Shown: positions 17,332-25,771 of the stretch, one piece after another
Position numbering within the stretch: the stretch's first letter is position 1
Layout of the letters: each line of letters begins with the position of its first letter
Source of the DNA: Bog-473 sp963741995
GTDB taxonomy: Bacteria > Actinomycetota > Acidimicrobiia > Acidimicrobiales > RAAP-2
DNA: 64,000 nucleotides
Reading direction: 5' to 3'
Assembly (NCBI GenBank): GCA_963741995.1
Contig: CAVUKI010000001.1
Coordinates: 124,001-188,000 of the forward strand
Program-made: the position numbers and the translations under genes
The notes under the pieces: model-generated
What the model saw: the letters and a program-made list of their open reading frames with translations, nothing else
What the model was told of the DNA's origin: nothing
The model's database searches: none

Positions 17332-18063
17332 ATGTCCATCTGCCAACTCGCGGGAAGAACTGCAATCGTTACCGGCGCAAGCCGGGGTTTCGGGCGGGCG
17401 ATCTCGGTCTCGCTCGTCAAGCGAGGCGCCCATGTCGTGGGTGTTGCTCGCAACGAGGCGCTGCTTTCCGAGCTGAGAACGCAGCTCGGAGACGCCTTCA
17501 CCCCGGAAGTAGCCGATGTGGCCGATCCCGAGCTTCCCGTTCGCTTGATCTCCCAGTATCGACCCAGGACGCTCATCCTCAATGCCGGTGCCACCCCGGC
17601 AGCTGCCAGACTGCAGGACCAGACCTGGGAAAACTTCAGCACGAACTGGAACGTCGATGTGCACCAGGTTTTCAACTTCGTTCGCCAGGCCCTGACGGCG
17701 CCACTTGATCCCGGCTCGGTGGTGATCAGCCTGTCGAGTGGTGCCGCTCTGCGTGGGTCACCGCTCAGCGGTGGCTATGCCGGTGCAAAGGCCACAATTA
17801 AGTTCATCAGTTCCTACGCGAGTGCCGAAGCTCAACGGAACGGATCGAAAGTCCGTTTCGTGGCCGTGTTGCCGCAGCTGACGCCGGCGACTGACCTCGG
17901 CCGTCTCTATACCGAGGCGTATGGCGGATCGAGTGTCTCTCCGTCCGGCCCGAGCCTCGGCCTCGACCAGGCCGCCACGAGCATCGTTGGTCTCGCGATC
18001 GACGATGACTTCGTGGTGCCGGCCTACCTACTCACCTCAGCCGGTCTCGAGCCCCTCGAATGA
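17332..18063 (+). CDS. Short-chain dehydrogenase/reductase
   Basis: A 243-residue protein. ATG 17332 is preceded by GAAGGA, and the open frame upstream is not protein-like. The Rossmann start is TGASRGFG (15-22), NAG is in LILNAGATP, catalytic Ser is in VVISLSSGAA and Tyr-x3-Lys is in GYAGAKA. It oxidises or reduces an alcohol/ketone with NAD(P)(H). It lies 127 bp after the MFS gene and 62 bp before the large regulator, in one direction, and is probably part of the same response unit. Confidence 0.88.
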   Translation: MSICQLAGRTAIVTGASRGFGRAISVSLVKRGAHVVGVARNEALLSELRTQLGDAFTPEVADVADPELPVRLISQYRPRTLILNAGATPAAARLQDQTWENFSTNWNVDVHQVFNFVRQALTAPLDPGSVVISLSSGAALRGSPLSGGYAGAKATIKFISSYASAEAQRNGSKVRFVAVLPQLTPATDLGRLYTEAYGGSSVSPSGPSLGLDQAATSIVGLAIDDDFVVPAYLLTSAGLEPLE

Positions 18064-18125
18064 GGTTCCGCACCTGCCCCTCCCTACGCTGAGGCCGGAC
18101 CATTGCGGCGACTACGGTCAGTGAG

Positions 18126-20669
18126 GTGATCCGATTCGCCGACTGCGAGTTGAACCTAGACCGCATCGTCCTTCGACGGGGTGGAAAGGAGATCCGGGTC
18201 GAGCCTCAGGTGTTCGACGTGCTCGCTTACCTCGTCAAGCACCGCGGCGCGGTGGTGCGCAAGGAGGAACTGCTCGACGCGATCTGGGGTGACCGATTCG
18301 TGAGTGAGTCAGCGCTCACGACGCGGATCAAGGCGGTCCGCCAGGCCGTCGGTGACGATGGTAGCCAGCAGTTGATCATCCGGACGGTGCATGGCAAAGG
18401 CTACGAATTCGTGGCGACGGTGGAGGAGATCAAGGAGGGTCGGACCGAAGTCGCAATGTCCCCAGTTGCCACGGGAGCGTCGATCGGCGTCCGGGTGCAG
18501 CCGTTGATCGGACGCGAGATATTGCTGGAGCAGCTCGCAGAGGTGATCGTCGATCACCGGCTGGTCACGTTGATCGGCCCGGGGGGCGTGGGGAAGACCT
18601 CGCTGGCGATGGAGCTGGCCCGCACGGTTGGTGGCCAATTCGAGGATGGTGTCCACGTCGTGGAGTTAGTAGGAGTCGTCGATCAGGATGCCACGGCCGC
18701 AGCGCTTGCCACGGCCATCGACGTGAATCTACGGAAGTCGAGCTCGATCGACGATGCCATCATCGATCTGCTGCGTCCCCGGCACAGCCTGCTGGTGCTC
18801 GACAATTGCGAGCATCTGATCGAGCCCGTGGCCGAACTTGTGGCACGGATTCTGCGCGAGGCTCCCACCATCGCGATCGTCGCCACCAGCCGGGAACCGC
18901 TTGCTGTGGCTGGTGAGCGACTCTGGACGGTAGATCCGCTGCCGACCGGACCCAAGGACCTGTTCGCATCAGATGTGGCGCTCGGCGAACTGGCCGAGAT
19001 CCCCGCCGTCGCGCTCTTCGTTGCTCGAGCCAAGGCCGCTGATCCTTCCTTCGCCCTGGACGAGATCATTGGGCCGCTGGTTGTTGAGATCTGTCGACGT
19101 CTCGATGGAATCCCGCTGGCGATTGAACTGGCCGCGGCACGGGCGCGTGCGATCGGCGTTGCCGAAGTCGCTCATCGCCTCGACCAGCGTTTTGGGGTAC
19201 TCAAGGCGATGCGAAGGGGAAGCGATCCTCGGCACCGGACCATGCATGACGCCATCAGCTGGTCCTACGACATGCTCGAACCTGACGAGCGGGCCCTTTT
19301 CACAGCTCTGTCAGTGCTCGCCGGTTCCTTCGAGCTGCGCTCGGCAGAGGCAATGGCCCCAGGAGGCGACACCCTCGACCTGCTGACCCGGCTCACCGAG
19401 CGCTCCATGCTTGCCGTGCGTCCACAGGCAGGGGGCTCGACCCGCTACGAGCTGCTCGAGACGCTTCGGGAATATGGGCGGACCCGCCTCAGCGACGCCC
19501 GAGCTGCTGAGCTGTTCGCCACGCATGCGAGACATTTCGCCGCCGAGGCCGGAACGGTCGAGTCTGAGCTGTGTGGTCCCGGCGAAGGCGACGCGATCGC
19601 CAGAGCGGAGTCCTCGCTGGCCGACTTACGAGCCGCGCAGCGCTTTGCTTTGGAGCTTGGGGATCTCGATGTCGTCTTCGGTTTGATCACCTCGATCCGC
19701 GAGTTCGCCATGCGGGCCATGCGCTATGAAGTGTTCGCCTGGGCCGACGCCGCCTGCAACGCGCCGGGTGCGCTCGACCACCCACTGGCCCCGATGCTCA
19801 CTGGGATTCGGGCGTACGGGGCCTGGGTCCGAGGGGAGTTCGATCTCGCGGTGCAGCTTGCGGAGGAGACGCGCCAACTGGAGCGCCGACTGTCGGTCTT
19901 CGCCAGTGGCCTCGCGGAGCGAACCTTCGCCAACGTGCTTTATCTGGTGGGCGAGCCGACGAAAGGCCACGCGGAGGCTCTTCGCCAAATCGAGCTGGCA
20001 GAGGAGTCTGGCAGCAGGTCGCGGGTTGTCCACGCCTGCTATCTGGGGGCCGTGGGACACAGCTCGAACGGTGCCTACGAAGAGGCCGAGGCCCTCATTG
20101 CACGAGCCAACGATGTGGCGAAGTTGACGATGTCACCGACGGACCTGGCGTCAGTCGAGGTCGCCCGCGGGTTTGCCAGCCGGACCGAGGACGAGGCTCT
20201 GGAGGCGTTCACCGCGAGCGGCCGGATCGCACGTGCCGTCGGTAACCGCTGGATGCACGGGTTCGCCGTCACCGAAGCGAGCGGACTGCTGGTCTCTCGG
20301 GGCGAGCTTGAGGCCGGGTGTGCGGGCCTTGCCGATATGGTCGGAGTCTGGGACCGAGCCGGGGACTGGTCGCAGCAGTGGCATACCCTTTCCCGCTGTG
20401 CGATCGCTCTAGATCGGATCGACCAAGCTGAACTCGCCATCGAACTGTTCGGTGCCATCGAGAGGCACGCGATGCTCGGCGTGGCGCCGATGTCGAGCAC
20501 TCTGCATGACCTCGCCTTCGCCACAAGGGACCGGCTCATAGACTCCTTGGGAACCGAGCGTGCCGGCGAACTGCTCGCAGCCGGTGCCCTTTGTCCGGTA
20601 GGCGACATGGTATTGCGGACCCGACGAGCGCTCAGCGGGCGAGCTGATCTCGGCCTCAGCGTGATGTGA
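18126..20669 (+). CDS. OmpR-type winged-helix/NB-ARC ATPase regulator
   Basis: An 847-residue protein. It has an OmpR/PhoB-type DNA-binding domain at 1-98 (ELLDAIWGDRFVSESALTTR, then IRTVHGKGYEF), a P-loop at 151-159 (GPGGVGKTS), Walker B at 221-227 (SLLVLDN), an RLTERSMLAV winged helix and a long helical C-terminal half without clear TPR signatures. This is the plan of STAND-type signalling ATPases such as AfsR/LAL relatives, in which ligand binding releases ATP-driven oligomerisation and DNA binding. It starts with GTG 18126. The substrate sensed is unknown, but its position after the MFS/SDR pair suggests control of them. Confidence 0.85.
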   Translation: MIRFADCELNLDRIVLRRGGKEIRVEPQVFDVLAYLVKHRGAVVRKEELLDAIWGDRFVSESALTTRIKAVRQAVGDDGSQQLIIRTVHGKGYEFVATVEEIKEGRTEVAMSPVATGASIGVRVQPLIGREILLEQLAEVIVDHRLVTLIGPGGVGKTSLAMELARTVGGQFEDGVHVVELVGVVDQDATAAALATAIDVNLRKSSSIDDAIIDLLRPRHSLLVLDNCEHLIEPVAELVARILREAPTIAIVATSREPLAVAGERLWTVDPLPTGPKDLFASDVALGELAEIPAVALFVARAKAADPSFALDEIIGPLVVEICRRLDGIPLAIELAAARARAIGVAEVAHRLDQRFGVLKAMRRGSDPRHRTMHDAISWSYDMLEPDERALFTALSVLAGSFELRSAEAMAPGGDTLDLLTRLTERSMLAVRPQAGGSTRYELLETLREYGRTRLSDARAAELFATHARHFAAEAGTVESELCGPGEGDAIARAESSLADLRAAQRFALELGDLDVVFGLITSIREFAMRAMRYEVFAWADAACNAPGALDHPLAPMLTGIRAYGAWVRGEFDLAVQLAEETRQLERRLSVFASGLAERTFANVLYLVGEPTKGHAEALRQIELAEESGSRSRVVHACYLGAVGHSSNGAYEEAEALIARANDVAKLTMSPTDLASVEVARGFASRTEDEALEAFTASGRIARAVGNRWMHGFAVTEASGLLVSRGELEAGCAGLADMVGVWDRAGDWSQQWHTLSRCAIALDRIDQAELAIELFGAIERHAMLGVAPMSSTLHDLAFATRDRLIDSLGTERAGELLAAGALCPVGDMVLRTRRALSGRADLGLSVM

Positions 20670-21909
20670 ACGTTCGCATTCCCCCGTCGGCCCCAAGGTA
20701 CTCGACGAGGTGCTGGCCGAGTTCGGACGCGTCAAGGCCCAACCCCGCCAGCAGGTTGGAACGACGCCGCCGCAGTAACGGGAGACCTAGCAGGTAGAGG
20801 CCTTGCATGGTCGCGACACCGCCGTCATGGTCGACGCGGCCGCGGCGGTCGAGCGCTCGGGGATCTAACCAGCAGTACGTGGGGCGGAACCCCGTCGCCC
20901 AGATCACCGTTCGAAAGCGGGCCAGTTCGAGCTCGGTCGCCACCTGGTTGAGGATGGTCGGACCCGGCTTGACCGCAGGGCCGACGAGAGCTGCCATGTC
21001 GTGCTCGTCGACCCAGTCGTCGATGCGGTGGAGGAGCCGGGCCTCCTTGAGATCGGCATTGGCAACGAGGCTCCTCAGGCCGCCCGAGCACAACGCTGTC
21101 GTGCCGCGGATCGCCATGAGGCGCCCAACGAGCTGGACGCCGAAAGCCTGCAAGGAGGGCAGGTCGACCTCTCGCGCGTCATCGCTCCCGACCACCTGCA
21201 CCGATGCGTGCCGGCGGGCACGCTGGAGGTCCTCTACCTCATCCCATCGCTCGTCGAGTTGGCCGATCCAGTCCAACCACCGGTAGATGTCACATCCTCG
21301 ATACGAACGTGGCAACCGTATGTGCTCGCCGACCGCGATTGTGACGTCACGACCGGCTCGTTGCAGCTCGTCCGCGATCTGCACCCCTGACGCTGACGCA
21401 CCCACCACCAACACGTGCCCGCGGTCGTCGATCTGGGCCGGTCGCCGGTAGGACAGAGAAGTGAGCTGCTGGACTGCCTGTGGGAGTTCGGAGGCGAAAG
21501 CCGGGATACGGGGCTCGCTCGACCCGCCCGTGGCCGCGACGACCGCGTCGCAGCGCCAAGTCCCCCCACTCGTGCGAACTTCGAAACCGTCGCTGGTGCG
21601 ACATGCCGCTTCCACCTCGATTCCGGTATGCAGCGGCGGGTCGAAGGAGGAGCGGTATGTCTCCAATGCCGTCACCGTCTCTGCAGCAGTCATGTACCCG
21701 TCAGGGTCGTCGCCCTCATAGCGTGCTCCCGGCAGCGCCGTCATCCAGTTCGGCGTCAGTAGGCGGAGTGAGTCCCAGCGTTCGGTTCGCCATGATTGGG
21801 CCACCCCTCCTCGTTCGAGCAGCACGTGGTCGACGCCAGCCCCGGTGAGGTAATGGCTCATCGCGAGACCACCGGGGCCGGCTCCAACGACGACGACCGA
21901 CGTATGCAC
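20656..21909 (-). CDS. FAD-dependent monooxygenase/oxidoreductase (flavin-containing monooxygenase type)
   Basis: A 417-residue protein. GTG 21909 (VHTSVVVVGAG) follows GGAGAG and is preferred to a longer frame. The FAD fingerprint GAGPGG is at 9-14 and the second, NADP-binding, Rossmann motif is VLVVGASASGVQIAD. WATGFRPTYCW is the ATG motif linking the domains. The layout fits putative flavin monooxygenases (CzcO-like) that oxidise N, S or C atoms, or do Baeyer-Villiger reactions. The canonical BVMO fingerprint is not clear. It is 28 bp downstream of an OsmC gene on the same strand and overlaps the end of the convergent regulator gene by 14 bp. Confidence 0.88.
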   Translation of the reverse strand: MHTSVVVVGAGPGGLAMSHYLTGAGVDHVLLERGGVAQSWRTERWDSLRLLTPNWMTALPGARYEGDDPDGYMTAAETVTALETYRSSFDPPLHTGIEVEAACRTSDGFEVRTSGGTWRCDAVVAATGGSSEPRIPAFASELPQAVQQLTSLSYRRPAQIDDRGHVLVVGASASGVQIADELQRAGRDVTIAVGEHIRLPRSYRGCDIYRWLDWIGQLDERWDEVEDLQRARRHASVQVVGSDDAREVDLPSLQAFGVQLVGRLMAIRGTTALCSGGLRSLVANADLKEARLLHRIDDWVDEHDMAALVGPAVKPGPTILNQVATELELARFRTVIWATGFRPTYCWLDPRALDRRGRVDHDGGVATMQGLYLLGLPLLRRRRSNLLAGLGLDASELGQHLVEYLGADGGMRTFTSR

Positions 21910-21937
21910 TTCAGCTCTCCGTCGCAGGCGGCGTGGT

Positions 21938-22501
21938 TTAGGCCACAGTAACTTGCACGGTCGTCGGGTTGGTGACGATGTCGAAGACAGCGGAACGCTT
22001 CTGGGACTGCGCCACGATGGCCTCGATGTCAGCCGAGCTCGCGTCCGCGTCGATGTCGAACCGGACGTCGATACGGTCGAAGCCGTTGCGGACGTCAGCA
22101 TCGATGCCGAGGATGCCCTGGAGGTCCATTTCGCCCTGCACAGTCGCGATCACCGAGCGCAGCTGAACGCCGCGGTTGGTGGCCACGGTGGCCACGCCTG
22201 CAGTGAGGCAGGAGGCCAGGGCCCCGAGGACGATCTCGGGAGGGGTCACACCGTTGTCCTCCGATGCGAACACTTCGGGATGGTCCGCCTCGATGGTGTA
22301 CGCCTGCCGGTGGGAGTGCTGGTCGCCAAGGCCAGAGAAGTCGGTAATGGTCGAGCGGCTGTGAGTGCCGTTCACCCACTCGCAGCGAGCACGCCACTCG
22401 AACTGCGCCGCCTCAGGCGCATCGGTCAGCGCCTGCCGGGCGCCCCGGAGCGCCTCGATGTTGACACCGTTGTCGACGGTGGGGGCTTCGGTCTGAGTCA
22501 T
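21938..22501 (-). CDS. OsmC-family protein lacking the second conserved cysteine
   Basis: A 187-residue protein. VTPPEIVLGALASCLT (86-100) is the central-helix motif of OsmC/Ohr with the first Cys (98). The second site, normally Cys-Pro-x-Ser near the C-terminus, reads KRSAVFD here, so the usual two-Cys peroxidase mechanism is missing. Cys40 near the N-terminus is the only other cysteine. OsmC proteins reduce organic hydroperoxides. This subgroup may work with one cysteine or bind a small molecule. ATG 22501 is preceded by AGAGGACCC. Co-transcription with the FAD monooxygenase is likely. Confidence 0.8.
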   Translation of the reverse strand: MTQTEAPTVDNGVNIEALRGARQALTDAPEAAQFEWRARCEWVNGTHSRSTITDFSGLGDQHSHRQAYTIEADHPEVFASEDNGVTPPEIVLGALASCLTAGVATVATNRGVQLRSVIATVQGEMDLQGILGIDADVRNGFDRIDVRFDIDADASSADIEAIVAQSQKRSAVFDIVTNPTTVQVTVA

Positions 22502-22672
22502 TGTGGGTCCTCTCGGTCCGTGTGCGACGGCGGGATGTCGCCGCTGACTCCACTATCCGGGATGGCTGTCTGCAGGTCATGAAGACGGAGTGGTGATCCC
22601 CTGACGATCGTGTCCAGCAGATCTCCTTAAGAACTTCAAGACCATTTCGGGTCGCTGGCGCATGATGCGTCC

Positions 22673-23506
22673 ATGGCATCCCACTTCGAAGACACTGCGA
22701 CCGCCACACCGTCCCACCGCTGGGAGGAGGCGGGGGAGGCGTGGGGGAGCAGGGCCATCGACTGGTCGTGCCTCTACGAGCACTACTCGCTCGACATGCT
22801 GGTGGCACTGCTCCCTAGGCTCGGGGTTGGTCCGGGGACCTCGCTCCTCGACGTGGCTTGCGGTTCGGGACTTGCCGTTCGTGTCGCAGTCGGCATGGGG
22901 GCCGACGTCGCTGGCATCGACGCAGCTGCCGGCCTCGTAGCGGTAGCGTGCGACCGCACGCCGACCGCGGATCTGCGAGTCGGCTCGATGTTCGAGCTTC
23001 CCTGGATCGACGGGCGCTTCGACGCGGTCCTATCCGTGAACGGCATCTGGGGGGGCTGCGCCGAGGCGCTCGATGAAGTCCATCGTGTGCTGAGACCCGG
23101 CGGACTGGTTGCCATCAGTTTCTGGGGGCCGGGACCACCCCTTGACATCCGTGAGATCTTCAAGGTTTTTGCGTCTCACGCTCCTGAGCAGCACCGGGGC
23201 TCGATGCGACGCCTCAACGACATCGCCGTGCCGGGTGTTGCCGAGGAGATGTTGGAGAGGAGTGGCTTCTCGGTGCTCGAGCGCGGCGGCCGCGTCTCGA
23301 CGATGGAATGGCCGGACGCGGACACGGCGTGGCGGGCGATATCCAGCGTGGGACCGGCGGTCCCTGCGCTGCGCTCAAACGACTCGGCGAAATTGCGAGA
23401 CGCCGTGATGGCCGCGCTCGAGGTATGTCGAGATCCGCGCGGGGTGTACCGCACCCGCAGCGACCACCAGTTCGTGTTGGCTAAGTCGCCGGAGCGCGGG
23501 TATTGA
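22673..23506 (+). CDS. Class I SAM-dependent methyltransferase
   Basis: A 277-residue protein. Motif I is LLDVACGSG (58-66), followed by an acidic residue at the end of strand 2 (AGIDAA) and a post-I region FELPWIDGRFDAVLSVNGIWG, then LRPGGLVAISFWGPG (motif III). This is the Methyltransf_11/25 fold that methylates small molecules using S-adenosylmethionine. The substrate is unknown. It is divergent from the OsmC/FMO pair with 171 bp between starts. Confidence 0.85.
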   Translation: MASHFEDTATATPSHRWEEAGEAWGSRAIDWSCLYEHYSLDMLVALLPRLGVGPGTSLLDVACGSGLAVRVAVGMGADVAGIDAAAGLVAVACDRTPTADLRVGSMFELPWIDGRFDAVLSVNGIWGGCAEALDEVHRVLRPGGLVAISFWGPGPPLDIREIFKVFASHAPEQHRGSMRRLNDIAVPGVAEEMLERSGFSVLERGGRVSTMEWPDADTAWRAISSVGPAVPALRSNDSAKLRDAVMAALEVCRDPRGVYRTRSDHQFVLAKSPERGY

Positions 23507-23896
23507 GCAGGCGCGTGCCCTATCCGGTGCTTATGCGTGGCGCCCTGAGCAGCCGCTTTCGCCGGGTCGGTACCCGAGTGTCCTCTGAGGCGGAGTTTCT
23601 CGGCACCGCTCGTCGGAGTCAGCCTTGGATCTGAAGCGTTCAAGGATCCTTTCTGAGTGTCAGGAGAATGACCCGAAGATTGGCCGAAGGTCGGGGAGTC
23701 CCGACATGCGGCGCCAGCATCAGGCCCCCTCGATCTCAGAGGTTTTCTGGGGTTGACCCGATTCAATAGTCATTGGTGAGTTCCATACATTCATCGACGA
23801 GGGGTCCCGGGGTAGCCCTGGACGCCTGACCGATGACACGGTTCTGAGTGGGGACTCGGTTTGAATCGCTCGTGTGGGCCTGGCCCGTTCGCTGGA
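23507..23896. other. Intergenic stretch, nothing recognised
   Basis: About 390 bp without convincing coding potential. A 6-bp hairpin (GTCGGG/CCCGAC near 23691-23706) is the only local structure seen. Confidence 0.4.
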
Positions 23897-24106
23897 CTAT
23901 TTCTGAGCAAGCTCTAGCGCCGCCCGCTGGTCACCCATCAGGCGTGCGCCTGCCCAAATGAGGAGTGAGCCCAGCCGCTGACGGGAACGAGCGAACCGTG
24001 GTGAATGGGCATCGACTCGGACTCTTGGCTGCCCGCGGGGCTGATGCTTGTTGAGGAGATCGTCATGTCTCGCCCTAGCGAGGGCGCGTAGCAGTTCGGG
24101 ATGCAT
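23897..24106 (-). CDS. Small basic actinobacterial protein
   Basis: A 69-residue protein. ATG 24106 has AGGAG 6 nt upstream. MHPELLRALARARHDDLL forms an N-terminal helix, then a basic linker, then RLGSLLIWAGARLMG, a short hydrophobic/amphipathic helix. Small proteins of this plan (MHPE-LL-ALARxRxxDLL ... RLGxLLVxAGxRL) recur in actinobacteria with no known role; a membrane-peripheral peptide is plausible. It lies downstream of the 28-codon peptide ORF and hairpin on the same strand. Confidence 0.65.
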   Translation of the reverse strand: MHPELLRALARARHDDLLNKHQPRGQPRVRVDAHSPRFARSRQRLGSLLIWAGARLMGDQRAALELAQK

Positions 24107-24181
24107 CGGTGCTCCTGGGGGAAAAGAGAAATGAAGTATTGACGGCAGGTGCTAGTTGGGCGCGGCGATACAACGCCGGAG

Positions 24182-24214
24182 GAGAGAGAGGGCGCCGCTG
24201 GCGCCCTCTCTCTC
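24182..24214 (-). terminator. Perfect 15-bp hairpin behind the peptide ORF
   Basis: GAGAGAGAGGGCGCC and its perfect complement are separated by three bases. The hairpin begins 15 nt after the stop of the 28-codon ORF. It is symmetrical and could stop transcription in either direction, or act as an attenuator ahead of the 69-residue gene. There is no U-tract. Confidence 0.55.
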
Positions 24215-24229
24215 GAGCTCGATGCTGGT

Positions 24230-24316
24230 TCAGCCCAGCAGAGCGCGATGATCCGCGGAGGCGGCGGCGGCGGCGGCGCACAGCTCCAGCATCGGAAGGC
24301 TCGAATGGATCTTCAT
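24230..24316 (-). CDS. 28-residue Cys/Ala peptide with strong Shine-Dalgarno
   Basis: This tiny frame is preceded by GAGGAGGTGCAC, a near-perfect anti-16S match 6 nt before ATG. The peptide starts MKIHSSLPMLELC, has six alanines in a row (six GCC codons) and ends SADHRALLG. There is no hydrophobic export signal. The strong initiation site and the hairpin just behind the stop argue that it is expressed. It could be a leader peptide for the downstream small gene, a RiPP-like precursor without a visible maturase, or a regulatory uORF. Confidence 0.5.
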   Translation of the reverse strand: MKIHSSLPMLELCAAAAAASADHRALLG

Positions 24317-24727
24317 GTGCACCTCCTCAGTGCTGCTGGAATCGTTATGAAAACATACTGGCGCCCGAATGACGAGACCTTCGAACAAGAACGCAATGAA
24401 CATGCGTCGCGCCTATGATTGTGCGAACGAGCTCAGCCCCGTGTCTTCGGCAAGGAGGCGGGAGGCGCCCCACCCAGCCTCCGCACATGCATATTCTCTT
24501 GGCGAGTTGGATTCTCAAAAGAGTGACGATGCAGACTGGCCCGGTTCGCAGCGACAGTGACACACTTTTGCCTCAAACTGGGCAGGTTGGTCGACTTGCC
24601 GGTAAGGCGAGTATCCGGAGCCGCAACCCGTGAGGGTCGAAGGCTGAAGGCAGGTAGTAGACCCGGTTTCGCACCAACGCCCCTCACCTCTGCATGTCCC
24701 CAGCTCGCCGGACCCTTCGGCCCAAGT
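24317..24727. other. Intergenic stretch, nothing recognised
   Basis: About 410 bp with somewhat lower GC. It should hold the promoter of the minus-strand peptide ORF, but no clear -35/-10 pair is visible. No gene is supported. Confidence 0.35.
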
Positions 24728-25588
24728 TCAGTGCGGCTTGCGAATCCGCAGTCGGTTGTCTGATAGCGCCACGCTGAAGCGACCTTGGGGAGACGCATCG
24801 AGCAAGAGGCTGCCAAGGTCCTCGATGAAATCGCCCAGGTGATCTCCGAAGAGATGAGGTGCGGTTGACGAGGTAGAGAGAACCCAGGCCACTACATCCG
24901 GCACCGAACGCTCCAGCACTCGGTCGTCGGGGACGATCACGAGTTCTTCGGGCGCGAACCCGGCGGCCTGGAACACGGCGTCCTCTCCATCGGGCGAGGT
25001 GTTCCGGAACCCTTGACCGGCGCGGCGGTCGGGACCGAGCCAGCGACAACGCAGCTCATCGACGGCTGCCTCGGGGATTGGCGGGTATTGCCCGTTCGGG
25101 AGCACCTGGTTCGACGGGCTGGCGTGCCAAAGGTCGACTTGGACGACGGCGCCATTGGCATCGAGCATCTCGCGGACGGCAGAGGCAACCCGGGGTCGGT
25201 CCATCCAGTGGAACGATTGGCCGAAGCTGATGACTCGGAAGGTGCTGAGGGGTCCGGGGAGGTCCTCAGCTCGTAGCTGGAGCCAGCTGGCGTTGATGAT
25301 TCGTTCCTCCGCGGCAGCTCGTTGGGCCTCAGCCAGCATTCCGGGATCTGGATCGAGCCCAATGACGTCCTCAAAGAGATGGGCGAAGAACAGAGCGACC
25401 GTGCCAGGCCCGCAACCGACGTCAAGGAGGCGCCCGCGACCATCGAGATGGAGGTGCTCGGCGAGAGCATCGGCCAGGGCCGGGGCGTATGGTTTGCGAC
25501 CCTGCCGGTAGTAGGCCGCAGTGCCCTCGAACACGGTTTCGTCCCAGACCCAGTCTTCCCAAGGGTGGCGCGTCTGTCCCTCCGCCAT
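24728..25588 (-). CDS. Class I SAM-dependent methyltransferase
   Basis: A 286-residue protein. ATG 25588 (MAEGQTRHPWEDWVWDE) is chosen; the longer frame upstream is not protein-like. Motif I is LLDVGCGPG (54-62), then VIGLDPDPGML (motif II) and FRVISFGQSFHWMDR, a signature of the UbiE/Methyltransf_11 branch acting on small molecules. The C-terminal part (VVAWVLSTSSTAPHLFGD) is common to this actinobacterial subgroup. The substrate is unknown. Confidence 0.85.
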   Translation of the reverse strand: MAEGQTRHPWEDWVWDETVFEGTAAYYRQGRKPYAPALADALAEHLHLDGRGRLLDVGCGPGTVALFFAHLFEDVIGLDPDPGMLAEAQRAAAEERIINASWLQLRAEDLPGPLSTFRVISFGQSFHWMDRPRVASAVREMLDANGAVVQVDLWHASPSNQVLPNGQYPPIPEAAVDELRCRWLGPDRRAGQGFRNTSPDGEDAVFQAAGFAPEELVIVPDDRVLERSVPDVVAWVLSTSSTAPHLFGDHLGDFIEDLGSLLLDASPQGRFSVALSDNRLRIRKPH

Positions 25589-25771
25589 GTGTTCAGTGTG
25601 GCAGACCTTGTTGGCGATGGACTGCCCCCGTTTCGCCGGCATTGGGTCACAGTCGAGACATTGACTCCGTTCCGCGAAGATCGATTCAACGGCTCGACGT
25701 GAGATCGGTCCCAGTGTGGTCGGATCTGCTTCGGTTTCGTGGCAGCGGTTGGTTGATGACAACCTGATGAG

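Noticed and set aside
24240..24290. GGC triplet repeat as a microsatellite feature
   Set aside because: Only six units; better explained as the alanine codons of the small peptide ORF.
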